64,000 bases of DNA from Lachnospiraceae bacterium UBA3850 (GCA_002392655.1 DGHK01000006.1:495-64494), one strand, 5' to 3'; shown: positions 50,591 through 59,711, counted from the first letter of the stretch. The notes: generated by a model not told the origin, from the sequence alone. Made by a program: numbers and translations.

Positions 50591-51628
50591 TTATGTCAGA
50601 AGTCTGACGATTAGCTGCTCCGCAGCGTTTTTATCCGTGAGAGAACCATTCATAATGGATGATCTCATATCATAACACATATCAATAGCATGAAGGATTT
50701 CCCGCATAGTATAATTTCTGCAGATCTTGATGAGCTGCTGGGTGGAGAAGTCCTTCATATTCATTGCACTGGATATATCTTTGACGCGCATGCCGTCATC
50801 AAGCATCTGCTTAACCTGAGCAAGCAGATTGTACTGGCGGGCTATCAGGGAAATGATATTCATAGGTGGAGTTTTAATCGCGCACAGATCGTTGTAGAGA
50901 CTAATTGCCTGTGCCGATTTTTTTTCTGAGATATTTCTACACATATCAAATATCTTGTCCTCGATGGAATTGATGCAGAGCAGATCTACATCTTCATCTG
51001 TAATAGTTCCCTTCTCCATACAATAATCATGAAGTTTTGTAGCTTCATTTTTCAGTAGATACATATTTTTATCTACACCGTATGCATCAAAAAACTTATC
51101 AGGAACAGTTGCTCTGACTTTAACGCCGTCCTCAGATAGTATGCTGAGAACCCATTTGGTAAGTGTATCCATATTTGGAGTATTGAATTCGAGACAGGTG
51201 GCAAGCTCATTCTTTGCTGTATGCTTATAGGCTTTTTTAGTCTTATTTACCTTCTGCTCACAGAAAATGATTACATTTGTATCAGGCATCTGCTTCAGGA
51301 TTTCCAAAAAATCCGGATCGGATAAATCGAAGATGCCGCTATCCTGTACAAGAACAACACGATGCTCTGCGAGAAAAGGCATAGTGAGTGCATCGGACGT
51401 AACGGAGTTCATATCGAAGCTGTCTGCATTATAAGCTGTGAAGTTCATGGTGTCACCTGCATTTGTGAGTGATGATATGAGCTCTGACTTATACTGATTT
51501 ACGAGATATGGTTCATCACCAAAAAGAAGGTACATTCTGGAGAAACTACCTTCTTCTATGTGCCGCCTGACGGTTGCTATTGAACCGGAGGTTGGATTGG
51601 TGGGTGATTTTTTCTTATAAGTATCCAT
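50591..51628 (-). CDS. holA: DNA polymerase III subunit delta
   Basis: A 345-residue clamp-loader subunit. Residues 15-150 are the first AAA-like domain with MYLLFGDEPYLVNQYKSEL and LTMPFLAEHRVVLVQD, then FCEQKVNKTKKAYK. The C-terminal domain contains DEDVDLLCINSIEDKIFDMC and ISLIARQYNLLAQVKQML, the usual HolA signature. It loads the beta clamp in the replisome. It is transcribed divergently from rpsT, the arrangement often seen in Firmicutes (holA-rpsT). Confidence 0.92.
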   Translation of the reverse strand: MDTYKKKSPTNPTSGSIATVRRHIEEGSFSRMYLLFGDEPYLVNQYKSELISSLTNAGDTMNFTAYNADSFDMNSVTSDALTMPFLAEHRVVLVQDSGIFDLSDPDFLEILKQMPDTNVIIFCEQKVNKTKKAYKHTAKNELATCLEFNTPNMDTLTKWVLSILSEDGVKVRATVPDKFFDAYGVDKNMYLLKNEATKLHDYCMEKGTITDEDVDLLCINSIEDKIFDMCRNISEKKSAQAISLYNDLCAIKTPPMNIISLIARQYNLLAQVKQMLDDGMRVKDISSAMNMKDFSTQQLIKICRNYTMREILHAIDMCYDMRSSIMNGSLTDKNAAEQLIVRLLT

Positions 51629-51676
51629 GGCAAGAGTATAAACCGATTCGATTGGTTCGGCAAGGAAAAATCCCTC

Positions 51677-51705
51677 TTGACGTATAGCAGATACTTTGGT
51701 ATTAT
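51677..51705 (+). promoter_or_regulatory. sigma-A promoter for rpsT
   Basis: TTGACG (51677-51682), a 17-base spacer and TATTAT (51700-51705). The transcript would have a leader of about 135 bases before ATG 51849; rpsT leaders are often involved in autoregulation by S20. Confidence 0.65.
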
Positions 51706-51848
51706 GTCTTTTGCTGTTATTCGAGCTACTTTATATGCCCGGTGTAGTTAACCCATGCATCGAACGTGTCTTGGCTAAGTAGAGCAGCTGAAAGAATAAA
51801 GCTGAAGTGAAAAGTAGAAAAGATAAAAATCCGGAGGTAAATAAAGAC

Positions 51849-52115
51849 ATGGCTAACATTAAGTCTGCAAAGAAGAGAATTCTTGTTAACAAGAAGAGAG
51901 AGATGAGAAATAAATCTGTTAAGAGCAGAGTTAAAACTATCGTAAAGAAGGTTGAGGCTGCTATCGAGGCAGGTGATAAGGCTGCAGCAGATGAAGCTCT
52001 CAAGGTTGCTATCTCAGAGATAAGCAGAGCTGCAAACAAGGGTATCTATCATAAGAACACAGCTGCTCGTAAGATTTCACGTCTCACTGTTGCTGTAAAC
52101 AAGATGGGTGAGTAA
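51849..52115 (+). CDS. rpsT: 30S ribosomal protein S20
   Basis: An 88-residue basic helical protein that binds 16S rRNA. Markers are MANIKSAKKRILVNKKREMR, AIEAGDKAAADEALKVA and ANKGIYHKNTAARKISRL. The ATG at 51849 follows CGGAGGTAAATAAAGAC; the frame extends upstream to 51807 but the S20 start is invariant. It has its own promoter and terminator. Confidence 0.97.
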   Translation: MANIKSAKKRILVNKKREMRNKSVKSRVKTIVKKVEAAIEAGDKAAADEALKVAISEISRAANKGIYHKNTAARKISRLTVAVNKMGE

Positions 52116-52152
52116 TCATCAGATATTCTTTAAAGTTTGATATATGATTTTC

Positions 52153-52186
52153 AAAATCGGAACGAGATATCGTTCCGATTTTTTTG
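52153..52186 (+). terminator. terminator after rpsT
   Basis: AAAATCGGAACGA and TCGTTCCGATTTT pair around GATA, with a T-run to 52185. Confidence 0.9.
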
Positions 52187-52274
52187 TGCTAAACACATTT
52201 GTCTTCTTTAAAATATAGATTGCACATAGTAAAAAATGTTATAGAGTATATACCTATTACACAGTTTTACAATG

Positions 52275-52303
52275 TTGCGATAAACAGCAATAAATGTTAA
52301 AAT
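52275..52303 (+). promoter_or_regulatory. possible promoter for glgB
   Basis: TTGCGA (52275-52280), a 17-base spacer and TAAAAT (52298-52303), 38 bases before ATG 52342. Confidence 0.55.
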
Positions 52304-52341
52304 TATGAGTACTATATTGAATAAACTTGGAGGGTTATTTC

Positions 52342-54573
52342 ATGAAGGATAAGTTACAGAATTGGATCAACTGGATACTATATGATGAGCTGATCGATGG
52401 TAAAATAAATGCACCGAATCACCTGCTTGGAAATCATGATTATGGAGACGGACAGGTTATCACCTGTTATAAGCCACATAGCCAGAGTGTTTCGATAAAA
52501 ACTCCAAAGGGAAAAACAACTGTTCCTATGGAGAAAATAAGTGAGGAAGGTTTCTATGGGGCATATTTTCCTAAGAAGAAATACAAGGGAACTGCGTATA
52601 GATTTGTTACTGAATACTATGATGGAACAACAGTAGAGTCTGCAGATCCATATGCATTTGAAGGTCAGTTTACTGACTATGATGCATACCTTTTTGCTGA
52701 AGGTAAGAACTATGATGTGTACAACAAAATGGGTGCACATCCTATGGAGATAGATGGAGTTAAGGGTACATATTTTGCTGTATGGGCACCTGATGCAAGG
52801 CGTGTTTCTGTTGTTGGTGATTTCAACATGTGGGACGGAGCTTTGAATCCAATGCAGCTTCACAGCGTATCGGGTGTGTATGAACTGTTTATCCCTGATG
52901 TTCTTCCGGGAGCAGTTTATAAGTTCCAGATACTTACACGTTATGGTGATATCTTATACAAGGCAGATCCGTATGGAAATCAGGATCAGGTGAGACCTGA
53001 TAATGCAAATGTAGTCGTTGATATCTCAGATCTTAAGTGGACAGATGCTGCATGGATGGATAAACGTAAGAAGCAGTCACGAGTTGATCGTATGAAACAG
53101 CCTATGTCTATCTATGAATGCCATATCGGTTCATGGAAAAAGAAGATAGAGGATTCTGATTTCGGATTCTTTAATTATAGAGAGTACGCTGAACAGATAG
53201 GAAAATACCTCGTAGATATGGGTTATACACATATCGAGCTTATGGGTATCGCTGAGTATCCGTTTGATGGTTCTTGGGGATATCAGGTAACAAACTATTA
53301 TGCTCCTACTTCAAGGTATGGAACACCTGAGGACTTTGCTTATTTTGTAGATCATATGCACAGCCTTGGAATCGGTGTTATTCTTGACTGGGTGCCTGCA
53401 CATTTCCCAAGAGACGCACACGGACTCGGAAGATTTGATGGAATGCCTCTTTATGAAAATGCTGATCCTCGAAAGGGTGAGCATCCTGACTGGGGAACAT
53501 ATATCTTTGATTATGGTAGAAATGAAGTCGCAAACTTCCTTACTTCAAATGCACTTTTCTGGGTTGAGAAGTATCACATCGATGGACTTCGTGTAGATGC
53601 TGTTGCATCAATGCTTTATCTCGACTATGGAAAGAGAGATGGAGAGTGGGTCGCAAACAAGGATGGCGGTAAGGAGAATCTCGACGCGATAGCACTTTTA
53701 CAAAACATCAATACAGTCATGGAAGAAAGAAATCCGGGAGCGTATCTCATAGCCGAGGAATCAACGGCATGGCCGGGAGTTACTGCACCTGCTGATATGA
53801 ATGGACTGGGATTTTTGTTTAAATGGAATATGGGATGGATGAATGACTTCCTTGAGTACATGAAGCTGGATCCTTACTTCCGTAAGTTCAATCACAACAG
53901 ACTGACATTCTCTCTGTCATATGCGTATGCAGAGAATTATATACTTGTTATCTCACATGATGAGGTAGTTCACCTCAAGTGTTCGATGCTTAACAAGATG
54001 CCGGGACTCGAGTTTGATAAGTATGCAAACCTACGTACAGCATATGGATTCATGATGGGACATCCGGGCAAGAAGCTTCTCTTTATGGGACAGGAATTTG
54101 CACAGCTTCGTGAGTGGAGCGAGGCACGTTCGCTTGACTGGTATCTGCTTGATGATCCAAAGCATCAAGGTATTCAGGACTTTGTAAAGGATCTGAATCA
54201 TCTCTATACAGAGTATGATGCTATGTATTATAACGATAATGAGGTTATGGGATTTGAGTGGACCAAGGTCGATGATGCTGATAGCGGAATAGTTGCATTT
54301 GTAAGGCGTGGTAAGACTGCAAAGGATCAGCTCATGTTTATCTGCAATTTTGTTCCTGTTGAGAGAAAGGGCTATAAGATAGGTGTTCCATGTACAACAA
54401 CCTATAAAGAGATTCTTTCATCTGATGATAAGAAGTACGGCGGACTCGGACGTAACATGGGACCGAAAAAGGCTATAAAAGCAAAAGCAGAACCTGCTGA
54501 CAGAATGAAGAGCAGTATTGAGATAGATATACCGCCACTTTCGGTTACAGTTCTGAAGTATGATTATAAGTAA
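52342..54573 (+). CDS. glgB: 1,4-alpha-glucan branching enzyme
   Basis: A 743-residue GH13 enzyme that forms alpha-1,6 branches in glycogen. A CBM48 domain (GTYFAVWAPDARRVSVVGDF, then NMWDG) is followed by the catalytic barrel with VILDWVPAHFPRD, the nucleophile DGLRVDAVASMLYLDY, the acid/base AEESTAWPGVT, and VISHDEVVH. The first 120 residues form an extra N-terminal module (KGKTTVPMEKISEEGFYGAY) as in long-form GlgB. ATG 52342 follows TTGGAGGG. No other glycogen genes are adjacent. Terminator at 54612. Confidence 0.95.
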   Translation: MKDKLQNWINWILYDELIDGKINAPNHLLGNHDYGDGQVITCYKPHSQSVSIKTPKGKTTVPMEKISEEGFYGAYFPKKKYKGTAYRFVTEYYDGTTVESADPYAFEGQFTDYDAYLFAEGKNYDVYNKMGAHPMEIDGVKGTYFAVWAPDARRVSVVGDFNMWDGALNPMQLHSVSGVYELFIPDVLPGAVYKFQILTRYGDILYKADPYGNQDQVRPDNANVVVDISDLKWTDAAWMDKRKKQSRVDRMKQPMSIYECHIGSWKKKIEDSDFGFFNYREYAEQIGKYLVDMGYTHIELMGIAEYPFDGSWGYQVTNYYAPTSRYGTPEDFAYFVDHMHSLGIGVILDWVPAHFPRDAHGLGRFDGMPLYENADPRKGEHPDWGTYIFDYGRNEVANFLTSNALFWVEKYHIDGLRVDAVASMLYLDYGKRDGEWVANKDGGKENLDAIALLQNINTVMEERNPGAYLIAEESTAWPGVTAPADMNGLGFLFKWNMGWMNDFLEYMKLDPYFRKFNHNRLTFSLSYAYAENYILVISHDEVVHLKCSMLNKMPGLEFDKYANLRTAYGFMMGHPGKKLLFMGQEFAQLREWSEARSLDWYLLDDPKHQGIQDFVKDLNHLYTEYDAMYYNDNEVMGFEWTKVDDADSGIVAFVRRGKTAKDQLMFICNFVPVERKGYKIGVPCTTTYKEILSSDDKKYGGLGRNMGPKKAIKAKAEPADRMKSSIEIDIPPLSVTVLKYDYK

Positions 54574-54611
54574 AAGATTGATTATAAAATGATTGATTAT
54601 AAGTTGAAATC

Positions 54612-54646
54612 AAAAAAATGCAGGGGATTACTCTCCTGCATTTTTT
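54612..54646 (+). terminator. terminator after glgB
   Basis: AAAAATGCAGG pairs with CCTGCATTTTT around a GGATTACTCT loop; six T residues follow. It may also serve the convergent YbjQ gene, given its A-run on the other side. Confidence 0.85.
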
Positions 54647-54684
54647 GATATAAAACTCTGAAATTATAAAACTTTGAGATTATA

Positions 54685-54996
54685 CTATATGAACTTAACT
54701 GCGGTTCCATATACCATCATCTCTGCTGCGCCCTGTGCAAGCTCTGATGTGCAGTATCTGATTGCTACTACCGCATCAGCACCAAGATTTTTTGCGGCTT
54801 CCTCAAGTCTTTCAAGAGCAATGTCACGTGATTTTCCCATGAGTTCATTATACTTCTTCATCTCGCCGCCGACGAGGTTCTTAAGACCTGAGCCGATATC
54901 TCTGATCGCATTTACTGCCTGTACTGTACTTCCGGAAACCAGTCCGAGTACTTCAAGGTTTTTTCCGGGTATATCATTTGTGGTTACTATAAGCAT
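54685..54996 (-). CDS. YbjQ family (UPF0145) protein
   Basis: A 103-residue cytosolic protein matching YbjQ end to end: VTTNDIPGKNLEVLGLVSGS, AIRDIGSGLKNLVGGEMKKY, and EEAAKNLGADAVVAIRYCTS. The family, also called heavy-metal-binding domain, forms pentamers by structural studies; the role is not known. It starts after AAAGGAGGACTTTTAA. It is a single gene. Confidence 0.93.
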   Translation of the reverse strand: MLIVTTNDIPGKNLEVLGLVSGSTVQAVNAIRDIGSGLKNLVGGEMKKYNELMGKSRDIALERLEEAAKNLGADAVVAIRYCTSELAQGAAEMMVYGTAVKFI

Positions 54997-55053
54997 TTAA
55001 AAGTCCTCCTTTAAAGTTTTAATAATAGTTATATATGATATGGTAACACAAAA

Positions 55054-55082
55054 TGGACTTATTTAACAATTTATTATATAAT
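55054..55082 (+). promoter_or_regulatory. possible promoter for the wall-repeat protein gene
   Basis: TGGACT (55054-55059), a 17-base spacer and TATAAT (55077-55082), about 60 bases before the start. Confidence 0.5.
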
Positions 55083-55143
55083 GGCAATTGAGGTTTATTT
55101 GATTTCTAAAAGAAGTTAATATCTTAAACGAGGAGGAATAGTG

Positions 55144-55977
55144 ATGAAAATTAAAAAGTTTATTAAATCAGTAATTGCTACAACTCTTGCTGCAGTTGTA
55201 TGCCTTGGAAGTGCAGGTGCAGCTAAGGCGGCCGGCGGACAGTGGATGAACACCAATGGAAGATGGTGGTATCTGAATGCAGATGGTTCTTATCAGAAGG
55301 ATCAGTGGATGGAAGACGGAGGAAAGTGGTATTACTTCGATGTAGATGGATATATGGACTGCGGCGGATACCGTCAGGGATACTGGTTAAATTCTGATGG
55401 ATCATATGATTCAAAGTATTCAGGCGGTAAGTGGTATGTTAATAACAAAGGCTGGTGGTGGGCTGATAAGTCCGGCTGGTATCCAAAGGATCAGTGGGTA
55501 AGAATTGATGGAAAGTATTATTATTTCTATACTTCAGGATATCTTGCAGTAGATACATGGTTAGGTGATTACTATGTAGATAAAAACGGTGCATGGGATG
55601 CCAATGCCGTAAAGGATAAATACACCGGAAAGTATCATGAGAAAATTGCCGGAAGAGGAAATATGGAAATCGTAAAGTCCGGAAATGTATATTCTGTTAA
55701 AATTACTTGGCCTGAAAGTGCTTCAAAGTATTTCTATTGGGAATTCAGTGGTACATTTGATTCAAAGGGTGTTTTGAGCTATAAGGACGCTGTTTGTACT
55801 GTTTATGTATACGATAAGGATGGTAATCTTACAGTTGATGGCGGTAAGCAGACACCATACAACAAGTATACAAACGGAACCGGTTCTATCAAAATAAACG
55901 GCACAAAGCTTGAGTGGATTGAAAAGGATGGTGCTGGAAAACAGATACAGAAGAGTGAATTTGCAAAAGATAATTAA
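55144..55977 (+). CDS. secreted cell-wall-binding repeat protein
   Basis: A 277-residue secreted protein. The signal peptide ends near GAAKAAGG. Residues 30-155 are choline-binding-type repeats rich in aromatic residues: GRWWYLNADGSYQKDQWMED, GKWYYFDVDGYM, GKWYVNNKGWWWADKSGWYP, RIDGKYYYFYTSGYLA. The second half is a lipocalin-like or beta-sandwich domain (TGKYHEKIAGRGNMEIVKSG, then YSVKITWPES and GTGSIKINGTKLEW) of unknown role. Such proteins are noncovalently held on the wall or on teichoic acids. ATG 55144 follows GAGGAGGAATAGTG; GTG 55141 is possible. It stands alone, between promoters. Confidence 0.85.
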   Translation: MKIKKFIKSVIATTLAAVVCLGSAGAAKAAGGQWMNTNGRWWYLNADGSYQKDQWMEDGGKWYYFDVDGYMDCGGYRQGYWLNSDGSYDSKYSGGKWYVNNKGWWWADKSGWYPKDQWVRIDGKYYYFYTSGYLAVDTWLGDYYVDKNGAWDANAVKDKYTGKYHEKIAGRGNMEIVKSGNVYSVKITWPESASKYFYWEFSGTFDSKGVLSYKDAVCTVYVYDKDGNLTVDGGKQTPYNKYTNGTGSIKINGTKLEWIEKDGAGKQIQKSEFAKDN

Positions 55978-56060
55978 TAATTTAGTTTAGATTTAACTTA
56001 TGCTAATGGGGACGCTTATTTCTATATAAACGTCCTCGTTGGACTATTATGAGGTGCAAA

Positions 56061-57599
56061 ATGACGAAAAAAAATGTATTGGGTTTAAAGAACTTTTTAA
56101 TAGCTATAGTGCTTCTTGTGCCGTTAATAATAGGCATTTCATGTGGTATAGTGCTCGCTGCTTCGGATTCTGAACCTGAATTTGATGATTTTTCTGAACT
56201 CAGTGGAAAGAAAATAGCAATGCTGACGGGAGCTCCGTTTGAAGAACTGATAAGCAGTAAAGTTCCAAATGTTGGCGAGTTCCAGTATTTTGCAAATATG
56301 CCTGATATGGAGCTGGCGCTTAAAAGCAAGAAAATAGATGCCTATCTGATAAATAATGCTATTGCCGAGCTTAAAACAAATGTAGATGAGGAGCTTGCGA
56401 TTTTCAATGAACCGCTGGCTGATTCGGAGTTTGGGTTTGCATTTAAAAAGGGAAGCAAAGAAAGAGATAAGTGGCAGGAGGCATATGACAATTTAGATGA
56501 TAAGCTGATAGACGAGCTATGGGATAAATGGACAGGCTCAGACTATAGTGCCAAGACTATACCTGAGCAGGACTGGCCGGGAAAGAACGGAACTGTTAAG
56601 GTTGCGACCTGTGATACTCTTGAGCCTATGTGTTACTTAGGCGATGATGGTCAGCTGGTAGGCTTCGATATAGAGGTTATGCTTCTGATCGCGAAGGAAC
56701 TGGATGTTCATGTCGAATTCATTGGTATGGAATTTGCAGCAATCATGCCATACGTTCAGTCGGGAAAAGCTGACGCGGCCTGCGGAAGTATAATAGTAAC
56801 AGATGAAAGAAAAGAGTCTATGGATTTCGTGAATTATCACTATGCAGCGTTCGTGCTGGTTGTACGTGCTGTTAATTCCGGCAGTGAAAAGCTTTCTTTC
56901 TGGGACGGTATAAAGAGCAGTTTTAATAAAACATTTATAAGAGGAAAGAGGTATAAGCTGATTCTTGAAGGACTCGGACGTACTCTTATAATAGCTGTTA
57001 TGTCAGGAGCACTTGGAACGCTTCTTGGATTCTTACTTGTATTTGCAAGGAGAAGGAACAATCGAGTTGTAAACAGGCTGATTGCTATGTATAAAGGTCT
57101 GATAACAGGAGTGCCTGTTGTAGTTATTCTTATGCTGCTATATTATGTGCTTTTTGGAAAGACTGATATATCTGCAGTGATCGTTGCCATTATTGGATTT
57201 ACGATTATCTTCGGATCAAGAGCATTTGGACTTATCTGGAATGCTGTAGAAAATGTAGATAAAGGACAAAGAGAAGCAGCACTGGCACTTGGTTATAGTG
57301 AAGGTAAGGCATTCAGGAGGGTTGTGCTTCCGCAAGCCAGAAGCATATATTTCCCTGTTCTTAAAACACAGCTTGTAATGCTTCTTAAGGAAACGAGTAT
57401 TGCCGGATTTATCACGGTAGTTGATCTGACTAGAGCCGGTGATCTGATACGAAGCAGAACTATGGAGGCGTTTTTCCCACTTATTGCTATCGCGATTATA
57501 TATTTCCTGCTCACATTTATACTCGCGAAGATTCTTGGACTTGTGGATAAACGATTCGTTAAAAAAAGAAAAAATGTTAGGATAAAGGGGGTAGACTAA
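56061..57599 (+). CDS. amino-acid ABC transporter, substrate-binding/permease fusion
   Basis: A 512-residue protein. A signal anchor (residues 8-32) is followed by about 130 residues with periplasmic-binding lobes (GKKIAMLTGAPFEELI, DMELALKSKKIDAYLI, FAFKKGSKERDKW). A second, separate binding-protein N-lobe comes next (VKVATCDTLEPMCYLGDDGQ, LVGFDIEVMLLIAKELDVHV, YVQSGKADAACGSIIVTDER). The HisM-like permease domain begins near residue 300 (LGRTLIIAVMSGALGTLLGF) with the EAA loop EAALALGYSEGKAFRRVVLP. Both binding modules look partial. I start at ATG 56061, after AGGTGC; ATG 56049 is the alternative. Its TAA overlaps the ATPase start (TAATG). Confidence 0.88.
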   Translation: MTKKNVLGLKNFLIAIVLLVPLIIGISCGIVLAASDSEPEFDDFSELSGKKIAMLTGAPFEELISSKVPNVGEFQYFANMPDMELALKSKKIDAYLINNAIAELKTNVDEELAIFNEPLADSEFGFAFKKGSKERDKWQEAYDNLDDKLIDELWDKWTGSDYSAKTIPEQDWPGKNGTVKVATCDTLEPMCYLGDDGQLVGFDIEVMLLIAKELDVHVEFIGMEFAAIMPYVQSGKADAACGSIIVTDERKESMDFVNYHYAAFVLVVRAVNSGSEKLSFWDGIKSSFNKTFIRGKRYKLILEGLGRTLIIAVMSGALGTLLGFLLVFARRRNNRVVNRLIAMYKGLITGVPVVVILMLLYYVLFGKTDISAVIVAIIGFTIIFGSRAFGLIWNAVENVDKGQREAALALGYSEGKAFRRVVLPQARSIYFPVLKTQLVMLLKETSIAGFITVVDLTRAGDLIRSRTMEAFFPLIAIAIIYFLLTFILAKILGLVDKRFVKKRKNVRIKGVD

Positions 57600-58696
57600 T
57601 GAGCTTGATAGAAATAAAAAATCTTTGCAAGAAATATAAAGATGTCACACCCCTAAATGATATAAGCGTAAATATAGAAGAGGGTGAAGTGGTAAGTGTT
57701 ATCGGTCCATCAGGTGCCGGAAAGTCTACATTTCTCAGGTGTATAAACAGACTTGAAACACCAACCTCCGGTTCTATTATGGTGGATGGAATTGATGTCT
57801 GCGATCCGAAGACAGATCTTACAGAAGTAAGAAAGAAGATGGGAATGGTATTCCAGAACTTCAACCTTTTCGGACATAAAACTGTTGTGGAAAATATAAT
57901 GATGCCGCAGCAGGATCTCCTTGGAAAGACACCGAAGGAGGCATATGATGAAGCGCTGAAGCAGCTGAAGGTTGTAGGGCTCGAGGCAAAGGCCAGGAGC
58001 TTTCCGGATGAGCTTTCAGGTGGTCAGAAGCAGCGTGTTGCTATTGCAAGAGCACTTGCTATGCATCCGAAGATCATGCTTTTTGATGAGCCTACGAGTG
58101 CGCTTGATCCCACTATGGTTGCAGAGGTTCTTTCGGTTATCAGAAATCTTGCAGGAACCGGCCTTACAATGATCATCGTAACGCATGAGATGAGACTTGT
58201 GAGATATGTATCCAGTCGAGTGCTGTTTTTGGAGAAGGGTGGCATCGAAGAGGATGGTACACCTAAGCAGATATTTGAGAATTCAAAGAGTGATTCAACC
58301 AGAAGATTTGTCCATAGTATCCGTGATTATGGATACACTCTCAGTCTTGATAATAGGGATATGTTTGAGCTTTTCGCTGGACTTGATGAATTCTGTAAGA
58401 ATCAGTTTATGGATAGAAAAACATCTATGAACTGCCAGCTTGCTGTTGAAGAGATGGTGACCTCTATGTTTATTCCTGCTATTGAAAAAGCAGGCTCTGG
58501 TGAAGTCCGGCTGAGAGTCAGCGCGGGAGATGAAGGAAGCGAGCTTACAATTGAGGTGGACTACACATCCATAATGGATAAAGTTGATTCGTTCGATGAT
58601 TTTTCTGATGAGCTGGTTATGTCAATTTTGAAAAAGGTTGTGGAACGAATTCCATCTAAGAAAAAAGGAATAGCCAAATTCAGGGTATTGAAATAA
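57599..58696 (+). CDS. amino-acid ABC ATPase fused to an RsbW-like C-terminal domain
   Basis: A 365-residue protein. Residues 1-245 are a GlnQ-type ATPase: Walker A GPSGAGKST, Q-loop MVFQNFNLF, signature LSGGQKQRVAIARAL, Walker B IMLFDEPTSALDP. The next 110 residues (NRDMFELFAGLDEFCKNQF, then MNCQLAVEEMVTSMFIPAIE and ELTIEVDYTSIMDKVDSF) read as a degraded GHKL/anti-sigma kinase domain: QLAVEEMVT.. is like the N-box of RsbW (LAVEEAVTN), but the G1 and G2 glycine boxes are missing. The domain is thus unlikely to be a kinase, and may sense a ligand or a partner. Coupled to the fused permease gene by TAATG. Confidence 0.82.
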   Translation: MSLIEIKNLCKKYKDVTPLNDISVNIEEGEVVSVIGPSGAGKSTFLRCINRLETPTSGSIMVDGIDVCDPKTDLTEVRKKMGMVFQNFNLFGHKTVVENIMMPQQDLLGKTPKEAYDEALKQLKVVGLEAKARSFPDELSGGQKQRVAIARALAMHPKIMLFDEPTSALDPTMVAEVLSVIRNLAGTGLTMIIVTHEMRLVRYVSSRVLFLEKGGIEEDGTPKQIFENSKSDSTRRFVHSIRDYGYTLSLDNRDMFELFAGLDEFCKNQFMDRKTSMNCQLAVEEMVTSMFIPAIEKAGSGEVRLRVSAGDEGSELTIEVDYTSIMDKVDSFDDFSDELVMSILKKVVERIPSKKKGIAKFRVLK

Positions 58697-58726
58697 GGAT
58701 AGATAGGACGGCTTTTTGCGAGTGTA

Positions 58727-59542
58727 ATGGATGCAAAAATAGATGTAAGGAAAAGACTAACTGAATTAGCTGAAAAGGCATATCGAGAAAATCGATACGT
58801 CTTCACTGATTTTCTGAATGTGTCACAGCTGTCACAGTATTTTGAGCTGGTAAAGAAAAAGAAGGCTGATTTGGCTATAGATGGAGAGATAGAGGGAGTA
58901 GATGTAAAAGCCTTCGGTGGAACCGCCGGCTGTGAGAGATGTATGGTGCGCTTTGGCTCTCCGGAAATGTTTGGATATGAAGAACCATATCCTATAACGC
59001 TTCTAAAGCTCTATCCGGCCATGGCTAAATTTGCGGAGACACTTACACATCGTGATTATCTTGGCTCGCTTGTAGGACTTGGTATCGAAAGAGAGAAGAT
59101 AGGAGATATCATAATTCCGAGAAGCAGGACGGAAGGAAACAGCTTAGGAAAACATACAGTTTATGCTTTTGTTACAGAAGAGATAAGTGACTATATAATC
59201 GATAACCTGAGCTATGTGAAACATACTCATATCCGAATTGAAAGCTGTGAAGAGGTGCCTGATGAAGTGGCTCCTCAGCTTGAAGAGCTTTCAGTTATCG
59301 TAAGCTCCAATCGCCTGGATGCTATAGTTGCGAAGCTTTATAATCTGTCGCGAGAGCAGGCTCTTAAGCTATTCGTTGAAGGAAAGGTTTTTCTGAATGG
59401 AATAAATATGACCGGTAATGCCCGTTCATTAAAGGAAGGCGAAGTAGTTTCGGTACGTGGATACGGTAAGTTTATTTTTAACGGCGAAGGTGGAAATACA
59501 AAAAAAGATAAGCTTTATATAAAGGTTAGTAAATACGTATGA
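58727..59542 (+). CDS. ylmH: S4-domain RNA-binding protein YlmH
   Basis: A 271-residue protein. The N-terminal 170 residues match YlmH (NRYVFTDFLNVSQLSQYF, YPAMAKFAETLTHRDYLGSL, VGLGIEREKIGDI), and residues 190-250 are an S4 domain (SSNRLDAIVAKLYNLSREQA, then FVEGKVFLNGINMT). YlmH helps recycle 50S subunits with peptidyl-tRNA after ribosome splitting, and binds RNA. In B. subtilis the gene lies in the division cluster, but here it is alone after the ABC ATPase (30 bases). A tiny ORF overlaps its stop. Confidence 0.9.
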   Translation: MDAKIDVRKRLTELAEKAYRENRYVFTDFLNVSQLSQYFELVKKKKADLAIDGEIEGVDVKAFGGTAGCERCMVRFGSPEMFGYEEPYPITLLKLYPAMAKFAETLTHRDYLGSLVGLGIEREKIGDIIIPRSRTEGNSLGKHTVYAFVTEEISDYIIDNLSYVKHTHIRIESCEEVPDEVAPQLEELSVIVSSNRLDAIVAKLYNLSREQALKLFVEGKVFLNGINMTGNARSLKEGEVVSVRGYGKFIFNGEGGNTKKDKLYIKVSKYV

Positions 59543-59643
59543 TATATGGTATAATTAATAAAAAGTCAAAGGAGCGTGCGCTGGAGAATGTCCAACAGGA
59601 GCTATTCTGGAAAATTGAACAAGCTACTAAGTTAATGAGATAA
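59539..59643 (+). CDS. possible 34-residue micro-protein
   Basis: ATG 59539 overlaps the ylmH stop (ATGA) and opens a frame of MIYGIINKKSKERALENVQQ, then ELFWKIEQATKLMR and TAA 59641-59643. The residue composition is normal for a helical protein (Lys/Glu-rich with spaced hydrophobics), and the terminator begins at its stop. AAAGG 18 bases upstream is far for a ribosome site; coupling to ylmH could compensate. No known family. Confidence 0.5.
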   Translation: MIYGIINKKSKERALENVQQELFWKIEQATKLMR

Positions 59644-59681
59644 GACTGTGGCTTTTTGATAAAAATCACAGTCTTTTTTTG
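59642..59681 (+). terminator. terminator after ylmH and micro-ORF
   Basis: AAGACTGTG pairs with CACAGTCTT, with an inner CTTTTT/AAAAA continuation, followed by seven T residues. Confidence 0.85.
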
Positions 59682-59711
59682 TTGTTATAAGAAGGGTAGA
59701 AGTGGTAAAAT
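59682..59711 (+). promoter_or_regulatory. possible promoter for the surface protein gene
   Basis: TTGTTA (59682-59687), an 18-base spacer and TAAAAT (59706-59711), about 83 bases before ATG 59794. Confidence 0.45.
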
